In this document: in pieces, positions 31,366 to 39,423 of the stretch
How positions within the stretch are numbered: position 1 is the first letter of the stretch
Layout of the letters: the number at the start of each line of letters is the position of its first letter
Translations under genes and position numbers: made by a program
Source: Alkalicoccus luteus
GTDB taxonomy: Bacteria > Bacillota > Bacilli > Bacillales > Salisediminibacteriaceae
NCBI GenBank assembly: GCA_052061695.1
Contig: JBPZEY010000004.1
Strand: one strand, 5' to 3'
Length of the DNA stretch: 64,000 nt
Notes under the pieces: generated by a model
Told to the model about the DNA's origin: nothing
The model's database searches: none
Seen by the model: only the letters and a program-made list of their open reading frames with translations

Positions 31366-32550
31366 CTATTTCCCGGGAAATAGTTCTTTTAACGGATCCG
31401 TATAAACGATATCGCTCTGCATTTCTGATTTTGTCAGCAGGCAAGCATCAAGCTGCGTTTGCAGCTTCGCCTGATTCATGTGCAGTCCGATCAGCACAAA
31501 TTCTGTTTTCCGGTCACCGATTCCCTCCATCCACTCGTCACGCAGATCTTTATTTTCCCGAAGATAATGAGCCTGCTCCTCCTCATCCAGCGCTGCCACC
31601 CAATAAGCAACAGGATGCAGATAAGCGGACGGACCAGCCTGAGCAAGCGAGAGCGCCATATCGCCGTAGGCGGCGCTCCAGACGATCCCCTTCATTCGCA
31701 CCACCTCTTCCGGGAGCTCCTGCATCCAGTCAACGAAGCGCTGCGGATGAAACGGAGTACGACTTCTGTAAACGAAGCTCGATATGCCATATTCTTCTGT
31801 TTCCGGCGTATGTTCCTCCTGCTGAAGCTCTTTCATCCATCCGGCCGACATACTGGCTTGATCAAAATCAAACCTGCGTTCAGCCAGAAGGACATCTGCG
31901 TCTATTTTTCCATGCGTTGTACGGATCAGCTCCGCATCCGGCTGCAGCTTCCGAAGCACCTGCTCGATTTCGGTCAGCTTCTCTTCGGATACTAGGTCCG
32001 TTTTGTTCAAAATCAGCACGTTGCAAAATTCAATTTGGTCGATTAACAAGTCCGCAATATCCCGTTCGTCGTCTTCTGAAGCACCCTGCTGCCGTTCAAG
32101 CAGCGATTCTCCTGAACGAAAGTCATGCCAGAACCGGTTGGCATCCACGACGGTTACCATCGATTGAATCGCACAGAACTCGGTAAGGTCGATGCCGGTT
32201 TCCTCGTCAACGTACGTAAATGTCTGGGCAACCGGGACTGGTTCGCTGATTCCAGATGATTCGATCAAGATGTGATCTATGCCGCCCGCTTCCGCCAGCT
32301 GCTTCACTTCCTCCAGCAAATCTTCGCGCAGTGTGCAGCAAATACAACCGTTTGACATCTCAACAAGCTTTTCTTCAGTCCGTTTGAAACCACCCTGCTC
32401 AATCAGCCCCGCATCAACGTTAATTTCACTCATGTCATTGACGATAACCGCGGTGCGCCGCGCTCCCCGCTCTGCAAGCAGGTTGTTCAGCATCGTCGTT
32501 TTTCCCGCTCCTAAATAACCGCTCAGCACGGTAACCGGTATTTTATTCAT
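31366..32550 (-). CDS. G3E GTPase of the COG0523 family (YciC-like zinc metallochaperone)
   Basis: A 394-residue GTPase. Walker A SGYLGAGKTTML, the metal-binding motif NGCICCTL, ESSGISEP and NKTDL fix the family. The C-terminal CobW-C domain follows from about residue 265. Members place metals into proteins; CobW relatives serve cobalt, but a perfect-half Zur box directly upstream indicates zinc starvation control, as for YciC of B. subtilis. Its closeness to the B12 genes is probably chance. Confidence 0.88.
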   Translation of the reverse strand: MNKIPVTVLSGYLGAGKTTMLNNLLAERGARRTAVIVNDMSEINVDAGLIEQGGFKRTEEKLVEMSNGCICCTLREDLLEEVKQLAEAGGIDHILIESSGISEPVPVAQTFTYVDEETGIDLTEFCAIQSMVTVVDANRFWHDFRSGESLLERQQGASEDDERDIADLLIDQIEFCNVLILNKTDLVSEEKLTEIEQVLRKLQPDAELIRTTHGKIDADVLLAERRFDFDQASMSAGWMKELQQEEHTPETEEYGISSFVYRSRTPFHPQRFVDWMQELPEEVVRMKGIVWSAAYGDMALSLAQAGPSAYLHPVAYWVAALDEEEQAHYLRENKDLRDEWMEGIGDRKTEFVLIGLHMNQAKLQTQLDACLLTKSEMQSDIVYTDPLKELFPGK

Positions 32551-32564
32551 TCTGACCTCTCCTC

Positions 32565-32585
32565 AAATCGTAATCATTACTATTT
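32565..32585. promoter_or_regulatory. Zur operator
   Basis: The sequence AAATCGTAATCATTACTATT plus a final T matches the Bacillus Zur box (7-1-7: TCGTAAT-N-ATTACGA), with one base off in the right arm. It lies between the ATG and a likely -10 of the G3E GTPase gene on the minus strand, so Zn-Zur should repress that gene. Confidence 0.85.
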
Positions 32586-32694
32586 AAACATAATTTTCTC
32601 TCCCTTTCAATGGCTGAGCAAAATAAAAGACCGTTGCGAACAGCTTCAGCTATACTGACATTGAATCTACGATGATGAAAGGAGCAGGTAACAA

Positions 32695-33180
32695 ATGGCT
32701 GAGACTGTTTATGATTTTACGATGATCACTTCTGCAGGGGAGGAAATGCCGCTTGATACATATCGCGGACGCCCGATGCTGATCGTAAATACAGCAACAA
32801 AATGCGGGCTCGCTCCTCAATTTGAAGAGCTGGAGGAGCTTTATCAGGATTATCAGGAGCGCGGATTAGTTGTTCTTGGCTTCCCATCTGACCAATTTAT
32901 GAATCAGGAGCCGGTCCAAGATGAAGAAATGGTTGCCGTTTGCAGCCGCGACTTCGGTGTTTCGTTTCCGCTTGCTAAAAAAACAAAGGTAAATGGGTCG
33001 GACGCGCATCCTTTGTACCAGCACTTGAAACTTCAGCAGAAGGGGATGCTCGGATCTGAAATAAAGTGGAACTTTACGAAGTTTCTTGTCGATGCCGACG
33101 GGCGCGTCGTCAAACGCTATTCGCCTCAAACAGCTCCGCGCAAGATTCGAGAGGATATTGAACCGCTTTTAACAAGCTGA
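32695..33180 (+). CDS. gpx: Glutathione peroxidase family thiol peroxidase
   Basis: A 161-residue thioredoxin-fold peroxidase. The catalytic Cys is in NTATKCGLAPQFEEL near residue 37, with Gln in FPSDQFMNQEP and Trp/Asn in IKWNFTKFLVD completing the tetrad. A Cys in VAVCSRDFGV may be the resolving residue, so the reductant is probably thioredoxin or bacillithiol-linked rather than glutathione. Strong AAAGGAG site. It is divergent from the Zur-controlled GTPase. Confidence 0.95.
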   Translation: MAETVYDFTMITSAGEEMPLDTYRGRPMLIVNTATKCGLAPQFEELEELYQDYQERGLVVLGFPSDQFMNQEPVQDEEMVAVCSRDFGVSFPLAKKTKVNGSDAHPLYQHLKLQQKGMLGSEIKWNFTKFLVDADGRVVKRYSPQTAPRKIREDIEPLLTS

Positions 33181-33202
33181 AGCTGGTTCAAATGAAAAAC
33201 AC

Positions 33203-33262
33203 GGGACCGCAGATACAGGCCGATGCAAGGCTATTCACCTGAACGAACGTTATCCACACATT
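33203..33262 (+). mobile_element. Right-end remnant of the terminator-targeting element
   Basis: This stretch aligns with the last 60 or so bases of copies A and B: GACCGCAGATACAGGCCGAT, then TATTCACCTGAA, then TTATCCACACATTG before a terminator. It lacks the rest of the element. Like the full copies, it ends directly against an intrinsic terminator (33265-33299). Confidence 0.65.
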
Positions 33263-33264
33263 GA

Positions 33265-33299
33265 AGCTCCGCCGCTCGATGACGAGCGACGGAGCTTTT
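33265..33299. terminator. Convergent intrinsic terminator of gpx and rlmA
   Basis: AGCTCCGCCGCTCG pairs with CGAGCGACGGAGCT with one mismatch, followed by TTTT. It lies between the convergent gpx and rlmA genes. Confidence 0.85.
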
Positions 33300-33311
33300 A
33301 GCCGATCTGTG

Positions 33312-34130
33312 TCAAACAGGCCGGGAAAATAGGAGGCGGACATCCAGCGTCAGCTGGTCCGGTCCATCTGTTTCATGCAGCTTATGCCGGTGCTTCCACG
33401 TGAGCGGTGTCATTCGCAGCACGTCTTGTTTCAAGTTAGCCGGAACAGACCATTCGGCTTGCAGATGGTCGGCTTCTCCTGTCGGAAAAGCCGTGAAAAA
33501 GCCTTCCTCCACCTCTTCGCTGCTGTAGGCTTTTTCTCCGGTAAGCTGGCGAATCTCCTTCAGATACCTCGGCCCGGGAATCGCTTTGACAACAAGGCCG
33601 CTTTCTCCAGCTGCCCGCTTAAATTCCTGATACGAAGCAGGAGAAAACAAATTCAGCAGCAGATCCACTGTATTGTTCCGCAGCGGAATAGAGGTGATGT
33701 CGCCTGTCACCCACATCAAGCTGCTGTCAGTGGCTGCGGCCTGCTCAATACCAGGCTTCGCATTATCCATGCCAATTCCTGCGAATGTCCTCCGGTTTCG
33801 CAGCATCATTAAATGAGATCCCTCTCCGCAGCCTGCATCCAGCACCAGCCCATGCTCCGGCAGAACGGCCTCGAGCGCATCATGCATCGGTTTGTAAAAA
33901 CCAGCATGAATCACGCGCTGCCTAGCGGCAAAAAGCTCCTGTTCATAGCCTCCTGATGCTGGACGTCGCAGCATAAACAGCTGGCCCTTTTTCGCCATAT
34001 CAAATCGGTGTCCGCGGCTGCAGACAATCGCTCCCTGCTCAGCTGCAGCAGATTCCTTGCAAAATGGACACTGTAACGTATTCGTTATTTCCTGCCACAT
34101 AGCGGATCGTAGCTGTCGTTTGGACTTCAC
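33312..34130 (-). CDS. rlmA: 23S rRNA (guanine) methyltransferase RlmA-type
   Basis: A 272-residue SAM-dependent enzyme. The N-terminal zinc ribbon has LQCPFC and CSRGHRF, as in RlmA(I/II), which methylate G745 or G748 of 23S rRNA. The SAM site is LVLDAGCGEGSHL near residue 95, with MDNAKPGIEQAA next. The start is GTG 34130 after GGAGAG; an internal ATG 30 bp later lacks a site. In some bacteria this methylation changes macrolide or tylosin response; an ABC-F gene lies nearby. Confidence 0.87.
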   Translation of the reverse strand: MKSKRQLRSAMWQEITNTLQCPFCKESAAAEQGAIVCSRGHRFDMAKKGQLFMLRRPASGGYEQELFAARQRVIHAGFYKPMHDALEAVLPEHGLVLDAGCGEGSHLMMLRNRRTFAGIGMDNAKPGIEQAAATDSSLMWVTGDITSIPLRNNTVDLLLNLFSPASYQEFKRAAGESGLVVKAIPGPRYLKEIRQLTGEKAYSSEEVEEGFFTAFPTGEADHLQAEWSVPANLKQDVLRMTPLTWKHRHKLHETDGPDQLTLDVRLLFSRPV

Positions 34131-34211
34131 AAGGCATCACTCTCCTTATATGGTAGGTTTACTGTTAATTTCCAACCGGGTATAGAACCGCAAGAAAGGG
34201 AGGTGACCCGG

Positions 34212-34658
34212 TTGGCTTTTGACTACGATGCTGATTTTGAGAACATTGATTTTCGCGAAGAGCCCCATAAATACCGCGTCGGCAGAGGCGAACAAGGTGT
34301 CCTGATGGTCGAGCCTTATAAAAGCGAAATTCTTCCGCATTGGCGGTTCAAGACGCCGGATATTGCAGAAGAGTCATCTGAGGCAATTTACGATATGTAC
34401 CTCGATTATAAAAAAAAGAACGATTTTGTCGGGATGGACATGGCACGAAAATTTATTCAGATGGGCTATACGCGCGCACGACGCTACGCTAATTATAAGG
34501 GCGGAAAAAAGTATGATAAAGAGGGGAATATAAATAAACGGCAGATCGACGATGAAAAGGCAGCGTCCGCGAAGATTTTCGAAAAGAAATGGATTCAAAT
34601 CCGCGAAGATGAGACATACTTAAAAATGAAAAAGGAGCATCAGAAAAAGTACGGCTGA
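34212..34658 (+). CDS. DUF4385 protein
   Basis: About 148 residues. The run FDYDADFENIDFREEPHKYR and the following VGRGEQGVLMVEPYKSEILP match the conserved start of DUF4385 proteins, which have no assigned role. The middle is helical and lysine-rich (KGGKKYDKEGNINKRQ). The start is taken as TTG 34212, 7 bp after GGGAGGTGA; the GTG at 34203 lies inside that ribosome site. Confidence 0.8.
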   Translation: MAFDYDADFENIDFREEPHKYRVGRGEQGVLMVEPYKSEILPHWRFKTPDIAEESSEAIYDMYLDYKKKNDFVGMDMARKFIQMGYTRARRYANYKGGKKYDKEGNINKRQIDDEKAASAKIFEKKWIQIREDETYLKMKKEHQKKYG

Positions 34659-34670
34659 TGCTCCACGCAA

Positions 34671-34700
34671 CAGCCCGGTGCTGCTCCACAGCCCGGGCTG
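34671..34700. terminator. Convergent terminator
   Basis: CAGCCCGG and CCGGGCTG pair around a 14-nt loop, followed by TTTC on the plus strand, between the DUF4385 and ABC-F genes. Confidence 0.7.
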
Positions 34701-34706
34701 TTTCAG

Positions 34707-36254
34707 TTACCTTTGCTGCCAGCTTCGTCCTGCAAAGGCTTTTTTCATTTTTAACAGCTTCTGAAACTCTGATTCCAGCTCGGCATCAGGCTCCAAGCTG
34801 AGCCGGCCGATGACCTCTGCCAGCCTCGTTTCAATTCGCATCAGTTCTTCATCTGCTTCCGTCTGAGCATTTCCCTGCATATCCGGCCGCCAAAGCCGGC
34901 CCGCCTCGATATTAATTTCCAGATTTGTCGTTCTGCTTCTAAAGCGCCTGTCGTGGGAAACGATAATCAGTGTGCCCGGATAGTCTGCCAGAAGTCTTTC
35001 CAATGCTTCTACTGCCTCGATGTCGAGAAAACTCGTTGGTTCATCCAAAACCAGCCCTGTATAGCTGCCCGTCATCAGCATCGCAAGAGACAGCTTCACT
35101 CGCTCTCCTCCACTAAGCACTGCTGCCTTTTTCTCTGCATCCCGTCCGCGGAAACCCAGCCTGGCGAGAATCGTTCGAATGACTTCTCTTGGCTGAACAG
35201 CCTCGCGTTCCGTGTTTTCCAGTACCGTGTCGTCTAAGCGGAGCATGGTTAAATCCTGTTGAAAAAAGCCGAGTCTGCTCCAGCCTGCTTTCGTGACCCC
35301 GTCTCCCTGCTGCAGCTTCTTTAGAAACGTCGTTTTTCCAGATCCATTGCTGCCCGTCAGCGCCAGCCTTTCGCCGTGCCTCACAGGAAAAGGCATCACG
35401 GTCCAAAGCCTTTTTCCGCCAGCCTCAGCCGTCATATGCTTAACAAACACTTCTTCCTGACGATCCCTGCCCTTGCCGTGTGGAAGCGTCATTCTCAACG
35501 GTTTTTCCTCCCAAGGTTTGTCTACCTCTTCCAGCTGTTCCATCCGTTTTTCCATCGCTTTTGCTGTTTGCTGCATTTTTTTCTGCTTTTTAGCGAAGTA
35601 CGGCTTTGCTCCAGTGATGGAGGCTTCTGACCGGCTGACGTTTTTCGTGCTTGTCAGCTGATTTGCACGCTCTTCGCGCCTGCGTGCAGCTTCCTCCAGT
35701 GAACGTTTTTGTCTGACATACGATTCATACGCCTGCTGCTGTTCACGCGTTTCCCGCCGCTTTTGCTCCTCGTAAAGATGATACTGCCCAGAAAACGTGT
35801 GAATGGCGTTTTGTTCGATTATCCAAAGGGACGAACAAGTCCGATCCAGAAAAGCACGATCGTGGGATACGATAATATAGGCGCCTTTCCAATGCTGAAG
35901 CTTGTCCTCCAGCCATTTAATGTGAGCCTCGTCCAGGCTTGTGGTCGGTTCATCTGCCAGCAGCAAGCCTCCCTGCTCTGCGAAAGCTTTCTGAATCCAG
36001 GCCTGTGTCAGCTCACCTCCGCTCTTCGCCTCTGCTTCTTTCAGCTGCGGCAAATAAACGATATTGCTTTCAACGTGACAGCTGCCGTGATCAGGGGGCC
36101 GCTGGCCTGCCAATAGTTGCAGAAGCGTTGATTTGCCGCTTCCATTTGCTCCGATTAATCCAATGCGGTCCCCTTCCTGCACCGTTAATGTCTGATCTGT
36201 AAACAGCTCTCTTCCGTTGACTTCCGCCGATAATTGTTGTGCATGCAGCATCAT
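34707..36254 (-). CDS. ABC-F ATPase, antibiotic-resistance type (VmlR/Vga/Msr-like)
   Basis: A 515-residue protein with two nucleotide-binding domains and no membrane part. Domain 1: IGLIGANGSGKSTLL, KSGGELTQAW, LLADEPTTSLD, VSHDRAFL; it is short between Walker A and signature, as in Vga/Msr/VmlR proteins. A charged linker (residues 165-255, coiled-coil-like) follows, then domain 2: LTGSNGSGKTTFL, LSGGERVKLSLAML, LVLDEPTSFLD. Such proteins bind the ribosomal E site and displace lincosamides, streptogramins or macrolides. The structured leader upstream supports drug-induced expression. Confidence 0.87.
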   Translation of the reverse strand: MMLHAQQLSAEVNGRELFTDQTLTVQEGDRIGLIGANGSGKSTLLQLLAGQRPPDHGSCHVESNIVYLPQLKEAEAKSGGELTQAWIQKAFAEQGGLLLADEPTTSLDEAHIKWLEDKLQHWKGAYIIVSHDRAFLDRTCSSLWIIEQNAIHTFSGQYHLYEEQKRRETREQQQAYESYVRQKRSLEEAARRREERANQLTSTKNVSRSEASITGAKPYFAKKQKKMQQTAKAMEKRMEQLEEVDKPWEEKPLRMTLPHGKGRDRQEEVFVKHMTAEAGGKRLWTVMPFPVRHGERLALTGSNGSGKTTFLKKLQQGDGVTKAGWSRLGFFQQDLTMLRLDDTVLENTEREAVQPREVIRTILARLGFRGRDAEKKAAVLSGGERVKLSLAMLMTGSYTGLVLDEPTSFLDIEAVEALERLLADYPGTLIIVSHDRRFRSRTTNLEINIEAGRLWRPDMQGNAQTEADEELMRIETRLAEVIGRLSLEPDAELESEFQKLLKMKKAFAGRSWQQR

Positions 36255-36552
36255 GCTGCATCCCTCCTTTAATACGGGAAAGACAAAAAACCTCTCCCAG
36301 CGCTGTCGTTCGACCAGGAGAGGTAAAAAGGGTGCATGAAAGTATACGCCGCCTGATATCCAGGTTCGACGCAGCCGGCAATCTGCCGGTCATTTTTCAT
36401 ACAAAACACCCGTTTATGGACTCTGCAGAGCCGTTCCCTATCCTGATCTGAACATAAAGGGGCCTTGTATGCCCGTCCTTTCGTGTTCAGCTTCTGCTCA
36501 GGATAGATTACTTCATCGGCCTGCTTCACCCTTTCCGTTTTTATTCTTCTTC
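36255..36552 (-). promoter_or_regulatory. Long structured leader with attenuator upstream of the ABC-F gene
   Basis: The leader of about 290 nt contains three strong structures on the minus strand. First, CTATCCTGA/TCAGGATAG is extended by CTGAACA/TGTTCAG. Second, GGGTG and ATGAAA pair with TTTCAT and CACCC. Third, CCTCTCC/GGGAGAGG is followed by TTTTTT (36285-36323), ending just before AAAGGAGGG and the ATG. Short translatable frames lie within, including GTG at 36529. This is the layout of ribosome-stalling attenuators of ABC-F and erm genes. Confidence 0.75.
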
Positions 36553-36581
36553 AGCATATAGTCACCCGCTCTATTTGTCAA
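36553..36581 (-). promoter_or_regulatory. Promoter of the ABC-F leader
   Basis: On the minus strand TTGACA (36576-36581) and TATGCT (36553-36558) are 17 bp apart. Confidence 0.8.
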
Positions 36582-36626
36582 CGCTGTGCGTATCATATGC
36601 TACAATGACGAACGGAGATGATCATA

Positions 36627-37931
36627 GTGACACACACCTATTCAACCAGGCTGATTGCAGTCGTTTTTATATGTGCTATCGCACCGCTTATGACCGCAGC
36701 TGCGTTTGAGCTTCCGCTCGGTCCGGCGATGCTTCCCGGTCTGGCTGCCGCTGCCGCTGCGATTCTTTACAAAGGCGCATCCGTTTCCTTTGTTTCACGA
36801 ACCATTCTAAAAGGCATGAGCCGCAGCCGGGCGATCGCATGGCTGCTTGTCTTCATCGGACTTCTGCTCCCTGCCTGGACCTATGCCGGCATTGTAGATG
36901 ATTTGAATCAGCTGTTTCTTGCCGGCGTTCATCCCGGATTTTTCCTGACCGCCTCGTTTCTGATCGCTACCGTCATGTCTCTCACTGTCGGAAGCGCTGT
37001 CGGCTCCCTCAGCATCGTCGGGATCCCATTGATTGGGGCTGGCACGGCTCTTGGCGTCTCACCTGTCCTGCTAGGCGGAGCGCTTGTTTCCGGTGCTTTT
37101 GTCGGCGACAGAACTTCTCCCCTTTCGAGCTCGTTTCAGCTTCTGGCATTTGCTTCGGGGCTGACAACAAGAGATCACTTGCGCACGATTACGCCAACGC
37201 TTTTGATTTCCGTACCGCTTACAGCATGTCTTTTTCTTGTCATTGACCTCCTTTCAGCACCAAGAACCGGTCTTGCAGATGAGGCCATGCCTGCAGCCGG
37301 TCCGCTTTTCCTCTCCCTCCTGCCGCCGCTTTTATTGCTTGGCCTGATTGTACGGGGAAAAAGCATGTACACCTGTTTTACTGCCGCGATTGCAGCAGGA
37401 TCTGCGATTGCTTTCCTGCGAGGCGGCGACCCTATATCCTGGATAATCGTGCTTTGGAGGGGTACCGAGAGGGTTAACGGCCTGATGGATATGCTCCCCT
37501 TTGTTTTGTTTATTCTCATCGTCGGGGCCTTCTGTCAGCTGCTGGAAGATACAGACATGCTGCAGCCTCTGTTGAAGAAAGTCTTTCACGGCTCTGAATC
37601 ATTAAGCACCGCCACGCTGAAAACGACGGGGGCTGCAGCTTCCGTTGCGCTCGTTTCGCCTAATCAGTCTTTCCCGATTTTACTGGCAGGCCGAACGATG
37701 CTGCCCTATTGGCGGCAGTCGTACGGAGCGTCTCATCTGGCACGAATTCTTGCCGACTCCACTGTTGTCTTCGCCGGGCTCGTCCCTTGGAGCCTGCTTG
37801 CTATTTTATGCAGCACGATTATACAAGTGCCCGTTACAGCCTACGCACCGGCAGCGGTCTTTTTGTGGCTGTCTCCTTTTGTCACGGCTGCGTACAGCAG
37901 CTGGCTGTCTGCAAGCACCAGACACAGCTGA
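36627..37931 (+). CDS. Na+/H+ antiporter of the NhaC family
   Basis: About 434 residues, with some 11-12 hydrophobic helices. NhaC-type phrases are TVGSAVGSLSIVGIPLIGAG, LLGGALVSGAFVGDRTSPLS (charged residues in a membrane region) and APAAVFLWLSP at the end. It should export sodium against protons, which suits an alkaliphile. The start is put at GTG 36627, 9 bp after CGGAG; the ATG at 36618 is too near the ribosome site. It is divergent from the ABC-F gene. Confidence 0.87.
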   Translation: MTHTYSTRLIAVVFICAIAPLMTAAAFELPLGPAMLPGLAAAAAAILYKGASVSFVSRTILKGMSRSRAIAWLLVFIGLLLPAWTYAGIVDDLNQLFLAGVHPGFFLTASFLIATVMSLTVGSAVGSLSIVGIPLIGAGTALGVSPVLLGGALVSGAFVGDRTSPLSSSFQLLAFASGLTTRDHLRTITPTLLISVPLTACLFLVIDLLSAPRTGLADEAMPAAGPLFLSLLPPLLLLGLIVRGKSMYTCFTAAIAAGSAIAFLRGGDPISWIIVLWRGTERVNGLMDMLPFVLFILIVGAFCQLLEDTDMLQPLLKKVFHGSESLSTATLKTTGAAASVALVSPNQSFPILLAGRTMLPYWRQSYGASHLARILADSTVVFAGLVPWSLLAILCSTIIQVPVTAYAPAAVFLWLSPFVTAAYSSWLSASTRHS

Positions 37932-38027
37932 AGCACTGCCGCTCTTTTCATGGCAGCAGCGTCTTGAAGCGGAAGGAAAATTCAACCATACGCATAGCGG
38001 TTCCTTTTCTCGCGTATTAAACTGACG

Positions 38028-38060
38028 AAGAGCAGAAGCCCAAAACAGGCTTCTGCTCTT
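38028..38060. terminator. Bidirectional terminator
   Basis: AAGAGCAGAAGCC and GGCTTCTGCTCTT form a perfect 13-bp stem between the convergent nhaC and SDR genes. Confidence 0.9.
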
Positions 38061-38068
38061 ATCGTACG

Positions 38069-38713
38069 CTACAATTTTTTTAATGCCTCTGCAGGGGTGT
38101 CGTCACCGGAAACAAGGTCAAAGCCTTTATGGTAAGTATTTTCTTCATCCAGTGCTGCATACAAGACGGCTGCGACGTCTTCACGGGGGATATCTGCCCG
38201 CTCCAGATTCTCGGCTGCTTTTACTTTACCGCTTCCGCTGTCATTTGTCAGACCGCCGGGACGAACAATCGTGTATGTCAGGCTGCTGTTCATCAGCATT
38301 CGATCCGCATAATGCTTCGCCGAAAAGTAATGTCGGATCTTCTCGCTCCAGTTGCTGCGGTTATGCGCCTGAATCGCGCTTACCATCAGGAACCGTGCAG
38401 CTCCTGCTTCTTCGGCCGCTTCTACAGACTTTACGGCGCCGTCCAGATCAATCAGCAGAGTCTTATCTGCTCCGGTGCTTCCGCCTGAACCGGCTGTAAA
38501 GACAACGGCATCACAACCATCTGCTGCTGCAGCGATGTCGCTCACCGGCCCTTCGAGGTCTGCGAGAACCGCTTTAATGCCATCTGCTTTGAATTCATCC
38601 GCCTGTTCCTGTTTGCGGACCATTGCCCTGACCTCATGCTTGTCGCTGTCTTTTAACAGCTTGACCAGATGACGGCCGATCTGTCCGTTCGCTCCAATAA
38701 CGAGTACGCGCAT
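38069..38713 (-). CDS. Atypical SDR, NAD(P)-binding protein (YhfK-like)
   Basis: About 214 residues. The N-terminal Rossmann loop VIGANGQIGRHLVKLL is of the atypical-SDR (NmrA/YwnB/YhfK) type; ADLEG, VVFTAGSGGSTGADKT and YTIVRPGGLTNDSG follow in order. The usual YxxxK pair is replaced by the HYADRMLMNS region, as in this group. A redox or sensor role is possible. ATG 38713 follows AAGGAGAGG. The gene is 2 bp from the GrpB-family gene and probably cotranscribed. Confidence 0.85.
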   Translation of the reverse strand: MRVLVIGANGQIGRHLVKLLKDSDKHEVRAMVRKQEQADEFKADGIKAVLADLEGPVSDIAAAADGCDAVVFTAGSGGSTGADKTLLIDLDGAVKSVEAAEEAGAARFLMVSAIQAHNRSNWSEKIRHYFSAKHYADRMLMNSSLTYTIVRPGGLTNDSGSGKVKAAENLERADIPREDVAAVLYAALDEENTYHKGFDLVSGDDTPAEALKKL

Positions 38714-38715
38714 CC

Positions 38716-39246
38716 TTATCCTCTCCTTTTGGAAGCCGGGCTGCGGTACCAGCGCAGTGCGCGGCATTCCAGTTCTTTGACGTAATCATGTTTGCCTTCC
38801 GCATAGGCACTCATATTAAAAGGATATTCCCAGGCGAGGGACTTTTTCAAACCTGCGTAGGCTTTTCTCCGCGCCGGATGCGCCCGCAGATAGTCCCGGA
38901 GCGCGAGGTGCCGGATAATGTCTTTGCTCCCTTCTGGAAAGATGTGCAGATGAAAAGCTGCGGGCGTGCGCTTTCTGAAAAAGAGCCTGCCCGGACTGCT
39001 TGTCGACGTGCATCTGCTGTATCCTACAGCTCTCAGAAGTTCTTCACTTGCGTCAGAATCATCGATGGAAGTGAAGACCGCCATGATATCAATCACCGGT
39101 TTGGCGTCACTTCCAGGCACTGCCGTGCTGCCGATATGATGCAGCTCCTTTAAGCGGGACTGGAATACAGACCGCAGCTGAGCCGCCTCCTCTTCATACA
39201 GCCGGGGCCATGCTGGATCATAAGCTGCGATTGTTACTCTGCTCAT
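38716..39246 (-). CDS. GrpB/UPF0157 nucleotidyltransferase-fold protein
   Basis: About 176 residues. ELHHIGSTAVPGSDAKPVID is the nucleotidyltransferase-like motif of the GrpB family, with DIMAVF after it; FHLHIFPEGSKDIIRHLALR and LRAHPARRKAYAGLKK complete the pattern. In other bacteria some members are fused to CoaE. The biological role is unknown. ATG 39246 is chosen for its GAGGAGGCG site; the frame upstream is less likely. Confidence 0.85.
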   Translation of the reverse strand: MSRVTIAAYDPAWPRLYEEEAAQLRSVFQSRLKELHHIGSTAVPGSDAKPVIDIMAVFTSIDDSDASEELLRAVGYSRCTSTSSPGRLFFRKRTPAAFHLHIFPEGSKDIIRHLALRDYLRAHPARRKAYAGLKKSLAWEYPFNMSAYAEGKHDYVKELECRALRWYRSPASKRRG

Positions 39247-39375
39247 CCGCGCCGCCTCCTCTGCTGTTGGTGCATTTATCATAATCCAGCCGGCAAGCTT
39301 CGTAAAGGAGGAACCACGCTTTGTACAAGCTTTTTTTGTCGCTCTTTACTGCTGCAAAATCTCAAGACGAAACAA

Positions 39376-39399
39376 CCTCCCGCCGCAGCTGGCAGGAGG
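39376..39399 (-). terminator. Terminator of the LysM deacetylase gene
   Basis: On the minus strand CCTCCTGCC pairs with GGCGGGAGG, followed by TTGTTT. Confidence 0.75.
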
Positions 39400-39423
39400 T
39401 GTTACCCGCTTCTTTTTTTACTG

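Noticed and set aside
36269..36529. Frame of 86 codons in the ABC-F leader
   Set aside because: It runs through the attenuator hairpin and ends just before the ABC-F ribosome site; at most its first codons may serve as a leader peptide, so it is described within the leader.
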